From Corynebacterium frankenforstense DSM 45800 (GTDB lineage Bacteria > Actinomycetota > Actinomycetes > Mycobacteriales > Mycobacteriaceae): a stretch of DNA of 64,000 nt. The stretch's first letter is position 1. Every line of letters begins with the position of its first letter. The DNA lies in the NCBI RefSeq assembly GCF_001941485.1, contig NZ_CP009247.1, positions 620,001 to 684,000 of the forward strand, read 5' to 3'. Positions 1 to 9,953 of this stretch are shown in pieces. The position numbers and the translations under genes were made by a program. The notes under the pieces are model-generated. The model made no database searches. It was not told the DNA's origin and saw only the letters and a program-made list of their open reading frames with translations.

Positions 1-1
1 G

Positions 2-850
<849 letters not shown>

Positions 851-890
851 GCCTTAAACTGGCCGGGCGGAGTCATTCGCCCCGGCGCAT

Positions 891-911
891 CCGCCGGTAC
901 TGAACCGGCGG
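891..911. other. 8-bp hairpin between trpS and yihY
   Basis: Perfect inverted repeat CCGCCGGT/ACCGGCGG around ACTGA. There is no U-run, so this is at best a weak terminator or a leader structure of the next gene. Confidence 0.4.
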
Positions 912-981
912 GCGCCGCGCGCCGAGCGCCCGCCCACGCCGAACCCCGCCCCACACGCACCGAACCGCCAAGGAGCACACG

Positions 982-2064
982 ATGGCCGCGACCGTCACCG
1001 ACAGCGACGAGAAGAGGACCGACGTCTACGGCATCGAGCGGTCCACCGCCGACGAACCGGGCATGGTGGACAAGCTGCGCCGCAAGTGGGGCTGGTTCGA
1101 CCACGTGATGCGCATGCAGGAGCGCTACGCCTCCTTCGGCGGCAACCAGTACTCCGCGGGCATCACCTACTTCTCCGTGCTGGCGATCTTCCCGCTGCTC
1201 ATGCTCGTCTTCGCCGGCGCCGGTTTCGTGCTGGCCAACAACCCGGACCAGTTGGAGTCCCTCCAGGACTCGGTCACCGGCAGCCTCGAGGGCGAGATGG
1301 GCGAGATGATCAGCGGGGTCATCGAGACCGCCGTCGCCCAGCGCGGCGTCATCGCCGGCATCGGTGGTCTGACCGCCCTGTGGTCCGGCCTCGGGTGGAT
1401 GGACAACCTGCGCTACGGCGTGTCCAAGATGTGGCGCCTGGACCCGACCGACGGCAACTTCGCCGTCAAGAAGGCCATGGACCTCGTCGGCCTGATCGGC
1501 CTGCTGCTCGCCTTTGGCGTCGCCTTCGGTGTCACCGCCGTCGGCTCCTCCGGCCTGACCGCCCGCCTGATCGAGATGGTCGGCCTGGACCACGTGCCCG
1601 GCATCCAGTACGTCACCTGGCTGCTGGCCGTCCTCATCGGTGTCGCGGCCAACTTCCTGGTCATGCTCTGGATCGTGATGTACCTGCCGCGCACCCGCGT
1701 GCCGCGCCGCTCCGGCCTGCAGGCCGCGCTGATCGGCGCGGTCGCCTTCGAGGTCATCAAGCAGCTCGGTTCGGTCTTCGCCTCCAACGCGCTGAACAAC
1801 CCGGCCGGTGCCGCCTTCGGCCCGATCATCGGTCTGATGGTCATGATGTACCTGGTCTGGCGCGTGGTGCTCTACGTCTCCGCGTGGGCCGCCACCACCG
1901 AGGAGTCGCTGCGCCTGGTCAAGCTGCCGGCGCCCGAGCCGGCCGTGATCCGCGTGCGCAACGAGGTCCGCCCGGAGACGGTCTCCACCCCGACCGCCGT
2001 GGGTGTGGGCGCCGCCGTCGGCGCGGCCGCCACCGCGCTGGCGACCCTGCTGCGCCGCCGCTGA
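982..2064 (+). CDS. YihY/BrkB-family inner membrane protein
   Basis: Polytopic membrane protein of the YihY/BrkB (formerly 'ribonuclease BN-like') family, 360 aa. Six hydrophobic segments are visible: one at about residues 63-86 after the family-typical SAGITYFSVLAIFPLL stretch, then GVIAGIGGLTALWSGLG, DLVGLIGLLLAFGVAFG, WLLAVLIGVAANFLVMLW, a segment near ALIGAVAFEVIK, and GLMVMMYLVWRVVLYVSAW. The tail is basic/Ala-rich and ends in LLRRR. The start ATG is preceded by AAGGAG at 7-8 nt. Its substrate is not known from sequence; some relatives are annotated as transporters. It converges on the D,D-carboxypeptidase gene and shares the terminator at 2086-2120. Confidence 0.88.
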   Translation: MAATVTDSDEKRTDVYGIERSTADEPGMVDKLRRKWGWFDHVMRMQERYASFGGNQYSAGITYFSVLAIFPLLMLVFAGAGFVLANNPDQLESLQDSVTGSLEGEMGEMISGVIETAVAQRGVIAGIGGLTALWSGLGWMDNLRYGVSKMWRLDPTDGNFAVKKAMDLVGLIGLLLAFGVAFGVTAVGSSGLTARLIEMVGLDHVPGIQYVTWLLAVLIGVAANFLVMLWIVMYLPRTRVPRRSGLQAALIGAVAFEVIKQLGSVFASNALNNPAGAAFGPIIGLMVMMYLVWRVVLYVSAWAATTEESLRLVKLPAPEPAVIRVRNEVRPETVSTPTAVGVGAAVGAAATALATLLRRR

Positions 2065-2085
2065 GCGGGGGCGCTCAGCGAACGA

Positions 2086-2120
2086 CAAAAAAGGGGCGGG
2101 GCCTGATCGGTCCCGCCCTT
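2086..2120 (-). terminator. Intrinsic terminator of dacC
   Basis: Stem GGGCGGG/CCCGCCC with an 11-nt loop. On the minus strand it is followed by an uninterrupted TTTTTT, so it mainly ends the dacC transcript; it may also stop the convergent yihY transcript. Confidence 0.8.
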
Positions 2121-2171
2121 CTCCCATGCCTCGCCCCGGCCGGTTCGGCCGCGCCGCGAGGCGCGGCCCGC

Positions 2172-3644
2172 TCAGCGCCGCCGGCGGGTGAGCCAGACAC
2201 CCAGGCCTGCGGCGAGGACCACGGCGGCCACCACGCCGGCGCCGACCCAGGTGCCGCGCCCGGCCCACATGCCGGCCTGCGCGGTCCGCCCGCCCGTGGC
2301 GTCGTCGGCCTCGGGGGCGGTCGTCGCCCCGGCGCCGACCTCTCCGGTGGTCTCGGCCAGCGAGTCGACCTTCTCGCCGGCGGGCACCTCGTAGGCGGCG
2401 TGCAGGAAGCGCTGTGTCTGCTCCCACGCCCGGCCCTTGTCGATCGTGGTGTCCAGCACCACCGCCGCCAGGCGCCGCCCGTCGCGGTCGAGCGCGCCGA
2501 CGAAGGTGTGGTGCGCGTCGTCGGTGTAGCCGGTCTTGCCGCCGATGCCGTCGGGGTCCTGCAGGAACAGCTGGTTGTCATTCCACAGCTGGTAGCCGTT
2601 CGACGGGTCGTCGTCGGTGAACGGATCTTCGTCGGGGGTGCCCGACTGTGCCGCGTCGTTGCCGCGTGCCGGGTCGGTCGCCCCCGGCTGCGCCGGTTGG
2701 GCCGGCTCGGTCGAGGCCTCCGCCGCGTCCGGGTCGTTGTCGTGGTGGCCGGGGAAGTTCACGTAGTCGGTGTCGACCATCTCCGCGAAGGTCGGGTTCT
2801 CCCAGGCGGCCCGGTACATCAGCGCCAGGTCGTGCGCGCTGGTCATCTGGCCCGGCTTGTCCAGGCCGGTGTAGTCGGCCACGTGCGTGTCGTGCGCGCC
2901 CAGGCGCTCGGCCAGCGCGTTGACCTTCTCCAGGGTGGCCTCCTCGCCGCCGAGGGCCTCGGCCAACGCCTGTGCGGCGTCGTTGCCGCTGTTGAGCAGC
3001 AGGCCGTAGAGCAGGTCGCGGGCGGTGTAGGTGCCCGTGGTGCCGATACCCGCCGAGGAGCCCTCCATGGTCGCGGCCTTCTCGCTGACCGGGACCTCGG
3101 CGTCCAGGTCGAGCTCGTCGATCGCGGTGAGCGCCAGCAGCACCTTGATGATGCTCGCCGGGCGGTAGCGCCCGTGCGGGTCCTTCTGGGCGATGACGTC
3201 GCCGGAGTCGATGTCGAAGACGATCCACGCCGCGGCCGTCTGCTCCTCGGGGACCTCGTAGCCGCGCGCGGCGGTGATCCCGCAGTCGGCGCCCTCGGCC
3301 GGCGGCGGGGGAGTGGGCGACTCCTCGCCGGGCGCGAGGCGCTCAGAGGTCGAGCGCGGCTCGGCGGGCACGAGGCTGTGCGGGCACGAGTCGGTGTCCG
3401 GGGCCTTGTCCCGCGGGGAGGGCACGAGGTTGCCCAGCGCGTCGGTGACCGGGGCGTCCGACTCCGTGTCGTGTGCATCCGACTCCGCTGCGGACTCCGG
3501 CGCGGGCTCCTGCGCCTGCTGGGCCAGAGCGGCGGGCGCACCCGCAGGGCTCAGCACCATCAGGGTGGCGGCGCCGAGGGCGACCGGGGCGAGCAGGGTG
3601 CGGCGGAACTCCCGCTGGGCGGGACGGGTCAGGCGGCTGTGCAT
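2172..3644 (-). CDS. dacC: D-alanyl-D-alanine carboxypeptidase (PBP, S11 family)
   Basis: Secreted, membrane-anchored penicillin-binding protein that trims the terminal D-Ala of peptidoglycan stem peptides. All three serine-active-site motifs are present: SIIK (residues 164-167, nucleophile Ser164), SGN (about 219-221) and KTG (about 370-372). An N-terminal signal sequence (LLAPVALGAATLMVLSPAGAPAALA) and a C-terminal membrane helix followed by RRRR hold it at the outer face of the membrane. A Pro/Ala/Glu-rich linker separates catalytic domain and anchor. I chose the ATG at 3644 (MHSRLTRPAQ) rather than the upstream extension, because the signal peptide then has normal length and a -10-like TACCAT lies 6 nt upstream. 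Confidence 0.93.
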   Translation of the reverse strand: MHSRLTRPAQREFRRTLLAPVALGAATLMVLSPAGAPAALAQQAQEPAPESAAESDAHDTESDAPVTDALGNLVPSPRDKAPDTDSCPHSLVPAEPRSTSERLAPGEESPTPPPPAEGADCGITAARGYEVPEEQTAAAWIVFDIDSGDVIAQKDPHGRYRPASIIKVLLALTAIDELDLDAEVPVSEKAATMEGSSAGIGTTGTYTARDLLYGLLLNSGNDAAQALAEALGGEEATLEKVNALAERLGAHDTHVADYTGLDKPGQMTSAHDLALMYRAAWENPTFAEMVDTDYVNFPGHHDNDPDAAEASTEPAQPAQPGATDPARGNDAAQSGTPDEDPFTDDDPSNGYQLWNDNQLFLQDPDGIGGKTGYTDDAHHTFVGALDRDGRRLAAVVLDTTIDKGRAWEQTQRFLHAAYEVPAGEKVDSLAETTGEVGAGATTAPEADDATGGRTAQAGMWAGRGTWVGAGVVAAVVLAAGLGVWLTRRRR

Positions 3645-3650
3645 TGGCTC

Positions 3651-3656
3651 ATGGTA
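3651..3656 (-). promoter_or_regulatory. -10 box (TACCAT) for dacC
   Basis: TACCAT ends 6 nt before the dacC ATG and there is no Shine-Dalgarno sequence, suggesting a nearly leaderless transcript. Confidence 0.4.
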
Positions 3657-3717
3657 GAACGCGCCCCGGCGCGGGCCCGGGCGCACGCGCGGAGCGTTCC
3701 CCAAAACGGGCGCGGGC

Positions 3718-3730
3718 GCGACGTCGGAAA
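3718..3730 (-). repeat. Dispersed motif copy (TTTCCGACGTC)
   Basis: On the plus strand GCGACGTCGGAAA, next to a GC-rich palindromic stretch between dacC and gabT. One member of the TTKMCGACGYC family described in the findings. Confidence 0.5.
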
Positions 3731-3907
3731 TTGGTGCGCCCCACGGCGCGTATCAATCCATGTCTTTTTCGCATAAAAAGTATGTGATGTCCCGCCCGGG
3801 AGTAGTGTCCCCCGACAAGCGAGTATCGCAGATCACAAAAATAATCCGACGTGGTCTGGATCCACCGCGCACGGCACGACAAGACACGACGAAGGAGGAG
3901 AAGCCCC

Positions 3908-5560
3908 GTGGAGGATCTCACCTACCGCCTGCCCCAGGTCCGCAGCATCAAGCAGGGCCCGCCCGGACCCGAGACCGAGGAGCTCGCCCGGCGACGCCGC
4001 CGCCACGTGCCGCGCGCCGTCGCACCCACCCTGCCCGGCGCGGTGGTCGACGCCGACGGGGGAGTGCTCGTCGACGCCGACGGCAACTCCTTCATCGACT
4101 TCTCCTCCGGAATCGCCGTGACCTCGGCCGGCGCCTCCAACCCGGCCGTCGCCGAGGCCGTCGCGGAGGCCGCCCAGCACTTCACCCACACGTGCTACCT
4201 GGTCAGCCCCTACGAGAACTACGTCGAGGTCGCGGAGAAGCTCGGCGAGCTGACCCCCGGCGACCACGAGAAGCGCACCATGCTCTTCAGCACCGGCGCC
4301 GAGGCGATCGAGAACGCCGTCAAGATCGCCCGGGCCCACACCGGTCGGCGCGGCGTGGCCGTCCTCGACGGCGGCTTCCACGGGCGCACCAACCTCACCC
4401 TGGCGATGACCACCAAGCCGCGGCCCTACAAGAAGGACTTCGGGCCCTTCGCCGGCGACATCCACCGCGCGCCGATGTCGTATCCCGTCCGCGACGGGCT
4501 GACCGGCGAGGACGCCGCCGCGCGCACCATCGCCCACCTCGAGCGGACCTGCGAGCCCGGCGAGATCGCCTGCCTGGTCGCCGAGCCCGTCCAGGGCGAG
4601 GGCGGCTTCGTGGTGCCGGCCACCGGGTTCCTGCCCGCGCTCGCCGAGTGGTGCCGCGGGCACGGCATCGTCTTCGTCGCCGACGAGATCCAGGCCGGCA
4701 TCGGGCGCACCGGCACCTGGTTCGCCACCGAGCACGAGGAGCTGGTGCCCGACCTCGTCTGCTCCGCCAAGGCGCTGGCCAACGGGCTGCCGCTGTCCGC
4801 CGTGACCGGGCGCGCGGAGATCATGGACGCCCCGGCCCCCGGATCGCTGGGCGGCACCTACGGCGGCAACCCCGTCGCCTGCGCCGCCGCCCTGGCCACC
4901 CTCGCCGAGATGGAGCGGATGAGCCTGCCTGCCCGCGCCCGCGAGATCGAGACCGTCGCCCGCGAGGAGCTCGACGCCCTCAACGGGCTCTCACGCGTCG
5001 CCGAGGTGCGCGGCCGCGGCGCCATGATCGCCGTCGAGCTCGTCGACGCGGCCGGCCGGCCCGACCCGCAGGCCGTCGCCGACGTCGCGGTGCGCTGCGC
5101 GCAGGCCGGCGTCCTCGTGCTCACCTGCGGCATCGACGGCAACGTCATCCGCCTGCTGCCGTCGCTGACCATCCCCGAGGACCTGCTACGCGACGGGCTG
5201 CGCCAGCTCGTCCGCGAGATCGTCGCCCTCGACCGGGCGCGCGCCCGGGCCGCCGCCGTGGCCGGGGTGGGCGCCGCCAGTGCGGCGAGCATCGCGGCCG
5301 GCGTGCCGGGGCCGGCCAACCCGCTGACCAACCCGGCCGGTCAGACCGGTGACGGGGCGGGCGCCGAGGCACGCAACGAGCCGGGCGACGACCTCGCCGA
5401 CGCCGACCCGGCCACGCGCAGGCTCGTCACCGCGGCGGCTGAGCCCGAGTCCGGGACCGAGGCAGGGCCCGAGGCCGGGAACGCCGGGACGGGCGCCGGC
5501 GCGGACACCGGGGCGGCCGGCGCCACCGGCGCCACCGGTTCCGGGGGAGGCGAGCGATGA
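3908..5560 (+). CDS. gabT: 4-aminobutyrate aminotransferase
   Basis: Class III PLP-dependent aminotransferase that moves the amino group of GABA to 2-oxoglutarate, giving succinate semialdehyde for GabD. Seen: the substrate/PLP region FSTGAEAIENAVKIAR, the acidic PLP ring contact VADEIQAGIGRTG, and the Schiff-base lysine in SAKALANGLPLS (Lys288). The GTG at 3908 has AAGGAGGAG 7 nt upstream. The protein is about 550 aa, some 100 longer than usual. After the normal end (LVREIVALDRARA) comes an Ala/Gly/Glu-rich low-complexity tail with repeated EAGPEAGNAG-like words. gabT and gabD overlap by 4 bp (ATGA), so they are co-translated. Confidence 0.93.
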   Translation: MEDLTYRLPQVRSIKQGPPGPETEELARRRRRHVPRAVAPTLPGAVVDADGGVLVDADGNSFIDFSSGIAVTSAGASNPAVAEAVAEAAQHFTHTCYLVSPYENYVEVAEKLGELTPGDHEKRTMLFSTGAEAIENAVKIARAHTGRRGVAVLDGGFHGRTNLTLAMTTKPRPYKKDFGPFAGDIHRAPMSYPVRDGLTGEDAAARTIAHLERTCEPGEIACLVAEPVQGEGGFVVPATGFLPALAEWCRGHGIVFVADEIQAGIGRTGTWFATEHEELVPDLVCSAKALANGLPLSAVTGRAEIMDAPAPGSLGGTYGGNPVACAAALATLAEMERMSLPARAREIETVAREELDALNGLSRVAEVRGRGAMIAVELVDAAGRPDPQAVADVAVRCAQAGVLVLTCGIDGNVIRLLPSLTIPEDLLRDGLRQLVREIVALDRARARAAAVAGVGAASAASIAAGVPGPANPLTNPAGQTGDGAGAEARNEPGDDLADADPATRRLVTAAAEPESGTEAGPEAGNAGTGAGADTGAAGATGATGSGGGER

Positions 5561-7011
5561 GCGCGGAGATCACCACCGGAATCTGGACCGGAACCACCTT
5601 GGGTCCGGCCACCGACGACTCGACCTTCGACGTCCATGACCCGGCCACCGGCGAGATCATCGCCGAGGTCGCCGACGCCACCGTCGACGACGCCCTCGCT
5701 GCCCTGGGTGCCGCCCACGACGCCCAGGACGCCTGGGCCGCCACCACCGCCCGGCACCGCTCCGTGGTGCTCGCCGACCTCGCCCGCGCGGTGACCACCC
5801 GCAGCGAGGAGCTGGCCCGGGTGCTCTCGCGGGAGATGGGCAAGCCGCTGCGCGAGGCCGCCGCCGAGGTGGCCAACACCGCCGAGTTCTTCCGCTGGTA
5901 CGCCGGCGAGGCCGAGCGCCTGCCCGGACGCTACGCCGACTCGCCCGGCGGGCAGGGCCGCATCCTGGTCACCCGTCGGCCGGTGGGCCCGTGCCTGGCG
6001 ATCACCCCGTGGAACTTCCCGCTGTCGATGGCCGCCCGCAAGATCGCCCCGGCACTCGCCGCCGGCTGCACCGTGGTGGTCAAGCCCGCCGCGGAGACCC
6101 CGCTGGTCATGCTCAAGCTCGGCGAGATCCTCGCCCGGGTCTTCAGCCACCACGAGGTCCCCGAGGGCGTGGTCTCCATCGTGCCGACCACCGACGCCGC
6201 GGCCCTCTCGGCCGCGCTGATGGCCGACCCGCGCCTGCGCAAGGTCACCTTCACCGGGTCGACCGCCGTGGGGCGCACGCTGGTGCGCCAGTCGGCCGAC
6301 CTGCTGCTGCGCACCTCGATGGAGCTCGGCGGCAACGCGCCCTTTGTCGTGGCCGCCGACGCCGACCTCGACGCCGCCGTCAACGGCGCGGTGGCCGCCA
6401 AGACCCGCAACGCCGGCCAGGTCTGCGTGGCCGCCAACCGCTTCATCGTCGTCGCCGACGTCGCCGAGGAGTTCACCGCGCGCCTGGCCGAGCGCTTCGA
6501 CGCCCTGCCCGTCGGCCCCGGCACCGACCCGGAGACCAGGGTCGGCCCGCTGGTGACCCCCGAGGCCGTCGCGCGTGTGTCGGCGCTTGTCGACGCCGCG
6601 GTGGCCGCCGGGGCGCGCCAGGTCACCGCCCGCACCCGCGCCGACGTGCCCGGGGAGGGCTACTTCTACCCGCCGACGGTGCTCGCCGACGTCCCCTGCG
6701 GCGCCGACGTGCTGAACACCGAGATCTTCGGGCCGGTGGCCACCGTCAGCGTGGTCGGCGACCTCGAGGAGGCCATCGCGGTGGCCAACGACACCGACGC
6801 CGGCCTGGCCGCGTACGGCTACTCGGCCTCCGCGGCCGGGGTCGAGGCGCTGGCGAGCCGGCTCAAGGCGGGGATGGTCGCGGTCAACCGCGTCAACATC
6901 GCCGACGTCGCCGCCCCCTTCGGCGGGGTGGACCAGTCCGGCTTCGGCCGCGAGGGCGGCACCGAGGGCATCGAGGAGTACCTCGACACCCGCTACGTCG
7001 CCCTGCCCTGA
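5557..7011 (+). CDS. gabD: Succinate-semialdehyde dehydrogenase
   Basis: Aldehyde dehydrogenase superfamily enzyme that oxidises succinate semialdehyde from GabT to succinate, feeding the TCA cycle. The catalytic cysteine is Cys290 (NAGQVCVAANR) and the general base is Glu256 (MELGGNAP); the cofactor loop FTGSTAVGR is present, and the length (484 aa) is normal. The operon context (gabT upstream with 4-bp overlap, GABA permease downstream) supports GabD over other aldehyde dehydrogenases. NADP versus NAD preference cannot be settled by eye. Confidence 0.93.
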   Translation: MSAEITTGIWTGTTLGPATDDSTFDVHDPATGEIIAEVADATVDDALAALGAAHDAQDAWAATTARHRSVVLADLARAVTTRSEELARVLSREMGKPLREAAAEVANTAEFFRWYAGEAERLPGRYADSPGGQGRILVTRRPVGPCLAITPWNFPLSMAARKIAPALAAGCTVVVKPAAETPLVMLKLGEILARVFSHHEVPEGVVSIVPTTDAAALSAALMADPRLRKVTFTGSTAVGRTLVRQSADLLLRTSMELGGNAPFVVAADADLDAAVNGAVAAKTRNAGQVCVAANRFIVVADVAEEFTARLAERFDALPVGPGTDPETRVGPLVTPEAVARVSALVDAAVAAGARQVTARTRADVPGEGYFYPPTVLADVPCGADVLNTEIFGPVATVSVVGDLEEAIAVANDTDAGLAAYGYSASAAGVEALASRLKAGMVAVNRVNIADVAAPFGGVDQSGFGREGGTEGIEEYLDTRYVALP

Positions 7012-7125
7012 GCCGGGGGAGGGGCGGCGGCCGGCTCGGGTCACCCGGGCCCGCCCCGCACCCGTCCACCCCGGCCGCCCCCGGCCGGACAGACCATGAG
7101 AAACCACACGGAAGGCCCCAGACCC

Positions 7126-8643
7126 ATGACCACCACAGCCCCCGGCGCCTCGGGCGCCGACCCCGCGGCCGCCACGGCGACGTCGGGCACCACGCCGGCC
7201 GACGCGGCGTCGTCAAGTGAGAGCCCCGAGCGCGGGGCGAGCACCCTGCGCAACCGGCACGTGACGATGATCGCGCTCGGCGGCATCGTCGGCTCGGCGC
7301 TGTTCATCGGCTCCGGCAACGTCATCCGCTCGATCGGACCGGCCGCGATCCTGTCCTACCTGCTCGGCGGGCTGCTGGTGTACCTGGCGATGAAGATGCT
7401 CGGCGAGATGGCCGCGGCCAAGCCCTCGGTCGGCTCGTTCATGGACTACGCCCGCGACGGGCTCGGGCCCTTCGCCAGCTACCTGGTCGGCTGGCTGTAC
7501 TGGTACTTCTGGGTCGGCGTGCTCGCCTACGACGCCGTCATCGGCGGTGAGACCCTGCACGGCTGGTTCCCGGCCGTGCCGGCCTGGGCCGGGTCGCTGG
7601 CCGTGATCGCGCTGGTCATCGTGGCTAACGCGGTCTCCGTGCGCGGCTTCGGCGAGTCGGAGTTCTGGCTGGCCAGCATCAAGGTCGTCGCCGTCTTCGT
7701 CTTCCTGGCGGCCGGCACCCTCTACGTGCTGGGACTCTGGCCGGGCGCGGGCTTCTCCGTGCCGAATCTCTGGGAGCACGGCGGCTTCGCGCCGAACGGC
7801 TACACCGTGGCGCTCAGCGGCATGGCCGTGGTCATCTTCGCCTACTTCGGCACCGAGATCGCCGTGATGGCGGCCGCCGAGTCCGAGGACCCGGGCCCGA
7901 GTGTCAGGCGGGCGACCAACACCGTCATCTGGCGCATCCTGCTGTTCTTCATCGGCTCGATCACGCTGATCGCCGCGATCGTGCCCTGGAACCAGCTGCC
8001 GGACCCCACCGACGTGGCGACGGCCCCGTTCACCTACGTGCTGCACCTGTTCGGCGTGCCCGGTGCCGCGCAGATCATGGGGCTGGTCATCTTCACCGCG
8101 GTGCTCTCGGTGCTCAACTCCGGGCTCTACTCGGCCTCGCGGATGCTCTCCGCGATGGGCGCGCAGGGCTTCGCGCCGCCGGTCCTGGCCCGGCGCAACG
8201 CCCGCGGGGTGCCCGTGGCGGCGATCTTCGCGTCCATCCTCGGCGCGCTCTTCGCCGTCGGATTCCGCTTCGTCTTCCCCGAGACCCCGATCTTCGAGTT
8301 CATCATGAACAGCTCCGGGCTGGTGGCGCTGGTGGTCTACGCGATGATCGCCTGCACCCACTTCGCCTACCGGCGCCGCATGTCCCGCGAGGAGGTTCGC
8401 TCGCTGGAGTTCCGCACCCGCCTCTTCCCGCTGACCAACCTGCTCGTGGTCGCGGGCGTGGCCGTGGTCTTCGTGATCATGATCGCCGACCCCGGCAGCC
8501 AGGTGCAGGTGTGGACCAGCCTGGTCGCCATCGCCTTCGCCGTGGCCGCCTGGCCGATCGCGCGCAGCCATGTCCGCCGGCGCGAGGCGGCGCAGGCCGA
8601 GCCGGCCCGTCCCGCGGGCAGCGAAAAGCCCGCGGCCGGGTAA
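7126..8643 (+). CDS. gabP: GABA/amino-acid permease (APC superfamily)
   Basis: Twelve-helix amino acid:H+ symporter of the AAT/APC group, likely importing 4-aminobutyrate for GabT-GabD. The N-terminal region has the family signature: LRNRHVTMIALGGIVGSALF, then SIGPAAILSYLLGGLLVYLAMKMLGEM. The last helices (LTNLLVVAGVAVVFVIMI, WTSLVAIAFAVAAWPIA) and a basic C-tail are intact; about 505 aa. I prefer ATG 7126 (GGAAGG 10 nt upstream) over ATG 7096, which has no ribosome-binding site. The N-terminal 45 residues are Ala/Ser/Thr-rich and include a copy of the dispersed GGCGTCGTCAA motif at about 7204-7216. Confidence 0.87.
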   Translation: MTTTAPGASGADPAAATATSGTTPADAASSSESPERGASTLRNRHVTMIALGGIVGSALFIGSGNVIRSIGPAAILSYLLGGLLVYLAMKMLGEMAAAKPSVGSFMDYARDGLGPFASYLVGWLYWYFWVGVLAYDAVIGGETLHGWFPAVPAWAGSLAVIALVIVANAVSVRGFGESEFWLASIKVVAVFVFLAAGTLYVLGLWPGAGFSVPNLWEHGGFAPNGYTVALSGMAVVIFAYFGTEIAVMAAAESEDPGPSVRRATNTVIWRILLFFIGSITLIAAIVPWNQLPDPTDVATAPFTYVLHLFGVPGAAQIMGLVIFTAVLSVLNSGLYSASRMLSAMGAQGFAPPVLARRNARGVPVAAIFASILGALFAVGFRFVFPETPIFEFIMNSSGLVALVVYAMIACTHFAYRRRMSREEVRSLEFRTRLFPLTNLLVVAGVAVVFVIMIADPGSQVQVWTSLVAIAFAVAAWPIARSHVRRREAAQAEPARPAGSEKPAAG

Positions 8644-8653
8644 GCCGCGGGCT
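8624..8653. terminator. Bidirectional terminator gabP / downstream minus-strand gene
   Basis: Perfect 10-bp stem AGCCCGCGGC/GCCGCGGGCT with a 7-nt loop that contains the gabP stop codon. The AAAA before it gives TTTT on the minus strand, so it suits the convergent gene at 8676-9908 best. Confidence 0.75.
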
Positions 8654-8675
8654 CGTCGGGGGAGGGGCGCCGCCG

Positions 8676-9908
8676 CTAGCTGCGCGAGAAGCGCTTGACC
8701 AGCAGCTGCTCCATCTCCTTCCAGCCCTCGGCCCGGTCGGTGAACGGCGGGGTCGGGGTGTAGCCGGAGGTCTCGGAGGAGCCGATCATGTAGGAGATGT
8801 AGTCCTGCATGCGGGGGTTGGCCAGGAAGAAGGAGTTGATCGAGTCGTCGCCGGCCCAGTCGGCGGCGTCGGCCATCAGCTCGTAGGCGCGCGCCATCTG
8901 GTCGGTGTCCACGGCGTCGACGCCCTTCTCGATGTCCTCGGCGATGCCCGCGAAGGAGTACGAGTTGTCCGCGTGCACCTCCACCTCGAGCTCACCGGCG
9001 TTGGCCAGGGTGAGAAGGTCCTCCCAGGTGGAGAAGCGCTCGAGGTCGTGGCTGTGGTCGCCGATCATCCAGCGCACCAGCGTCTTGGAGTTGTTGAAGG
9101 TGAAGATCTCGCCGTAGCGGCCCAGGAAGACCGGTGCGCCCTCGTAGTAGGTGCGCAGCGTGTACAGCGTCGAGCCGTCGATGGTCACGCGCACCGGGTC
9201 GATGCCGGCGGCGGCCCACGGCGAGGAGTCGTACGGGTCGGCGGCGGCCTCCTTCTCCTTGCGCTTGGCCTCGGCCTCCTCGCGGGCGGCGGCCGCGGCG
9301 GCCACGGCGGCGTCGATGCGCGCGCGGGCGTCGTCGACGGCGGTCTCGTCGAAGTCGGGGGTGGAGACCTGCTCGTCGAGGGCGGTGACGACCTTCTTCC
9401 AGTTGGCCAGCACGACGCGGCCCAGGCCGGTCCACTCGTCCATGCCGGGCTCGCCCGCGTAGTGCTCGGGGCCGCGCTCGAGGTTGTTGAGGATCGAGTG
9501 CGAGGCGAAGAAGACCACGGCGTCCTCGGCCGAGGTGACCGTCGCCAGGCTGCGGGCCATGCGCACCGCGGCGGCGACGGTGGTGACGTTCTCGTAGGAG
9601 GGGCGCTCGGCCAGGTAGGCCGGCGCGCCGATGATGTCGTAGCTCTCCTTCTCACGGGGCACCACGCGGTCCTCGCCGCGGGCGGCGAAGCTCTCCCACT
9701 TCGGGTGCGCCGTCAGGTCGTGGTCCGCGCCGGACTCGAGGAACACGAGCATCTCGGCGGGCGTGTCGAAGACGAACACGGAGGTGTCGTCGCCGAGGAA
9801 GGCCTGCCACTCCGAGCCGTGCTCGCGCCACTGGGGCGCCCACAGGGTGTAGTAGTCACCGCCGGTCAGCGAGATTTTCACCGGCGTGATGGCTGTCGAG
9901 CTACTCAT
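8676..9908 (-). CDS. Conserved protein of unknown function
   Basis: A 410-aa soluble protein that I recognise only as the kind conserved next to NlpC/P60 and upp in corynebacteria; no catalytic motif is evident. It begins MSSSTAITPVKISLTGGDYYTLWAPQWREH. It has two related-looking segments: 'KISLTGGDYYTLWAP...FLGDDTSVFVFDTPAEMLVFL' and, later, 'RVTIDGSTLYTLRTY...FLGRYGEIFTFNNSKTLVRWM'. This suggests an internal duplication separated by an Ala/Glu/Lys-rich helical linker (about residues 190-222). No signal peptide or membrane helix. A TAGACT box lies 8 nt before the ATG with no ribosome-binding site, so the mRNA is probably leaderless. Confidence 0.8.
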   Translation of the reverse strand: MSSSTAITPVKISLTGGDYYTLWAPQWREHGSEWQAFLGDDTSVFVFDTPAEMLVFLESGADHDLTAHPKWESFAARGEDRVVPREKESYDIIGAPAYLAERPSYENVTTVAAAVRMARSLATVTSAEDAVVFFASHSILNNLERGPEHYAGEPGMDEWTGLGRVVLANWKKVVTALDEQVSTPDFDETAVDDARARIDAAVAAAAAAREEAEAKRKEKEAAADPYDSSPWAAAGIDPVRVTIDGSTLYTLRTYYEGAPVFLGRYGEIFTFNNSKTLVRWMIGDHSHDLERFSTWEDLLTLANAGELEVEVHADNSYSFAGIAEDIEKGVDAVDTDQMARAYELMADAADWAGDDSINSFFLANPRMQDYISYMIGSSETSGYTPTPPFTDRAEGWKEMEQLLVKRFSRS

Positions 9909-9916
9909 GGGCGCAC

Positions 9917-9922
9917 AGTCTA
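9917..9922 (-). promoter_or_regulatory. -10 box (TAGACT), leaderless start
   Basis: TAGACT is followed by 8 nt and then the ATG at 9908, with no Shine-Dalgarno sequence. Confidence 0.55.
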
Positions 9923-9953
9923 CCCCGTGACCCGCCGGTCACCCGCCGCTCGG

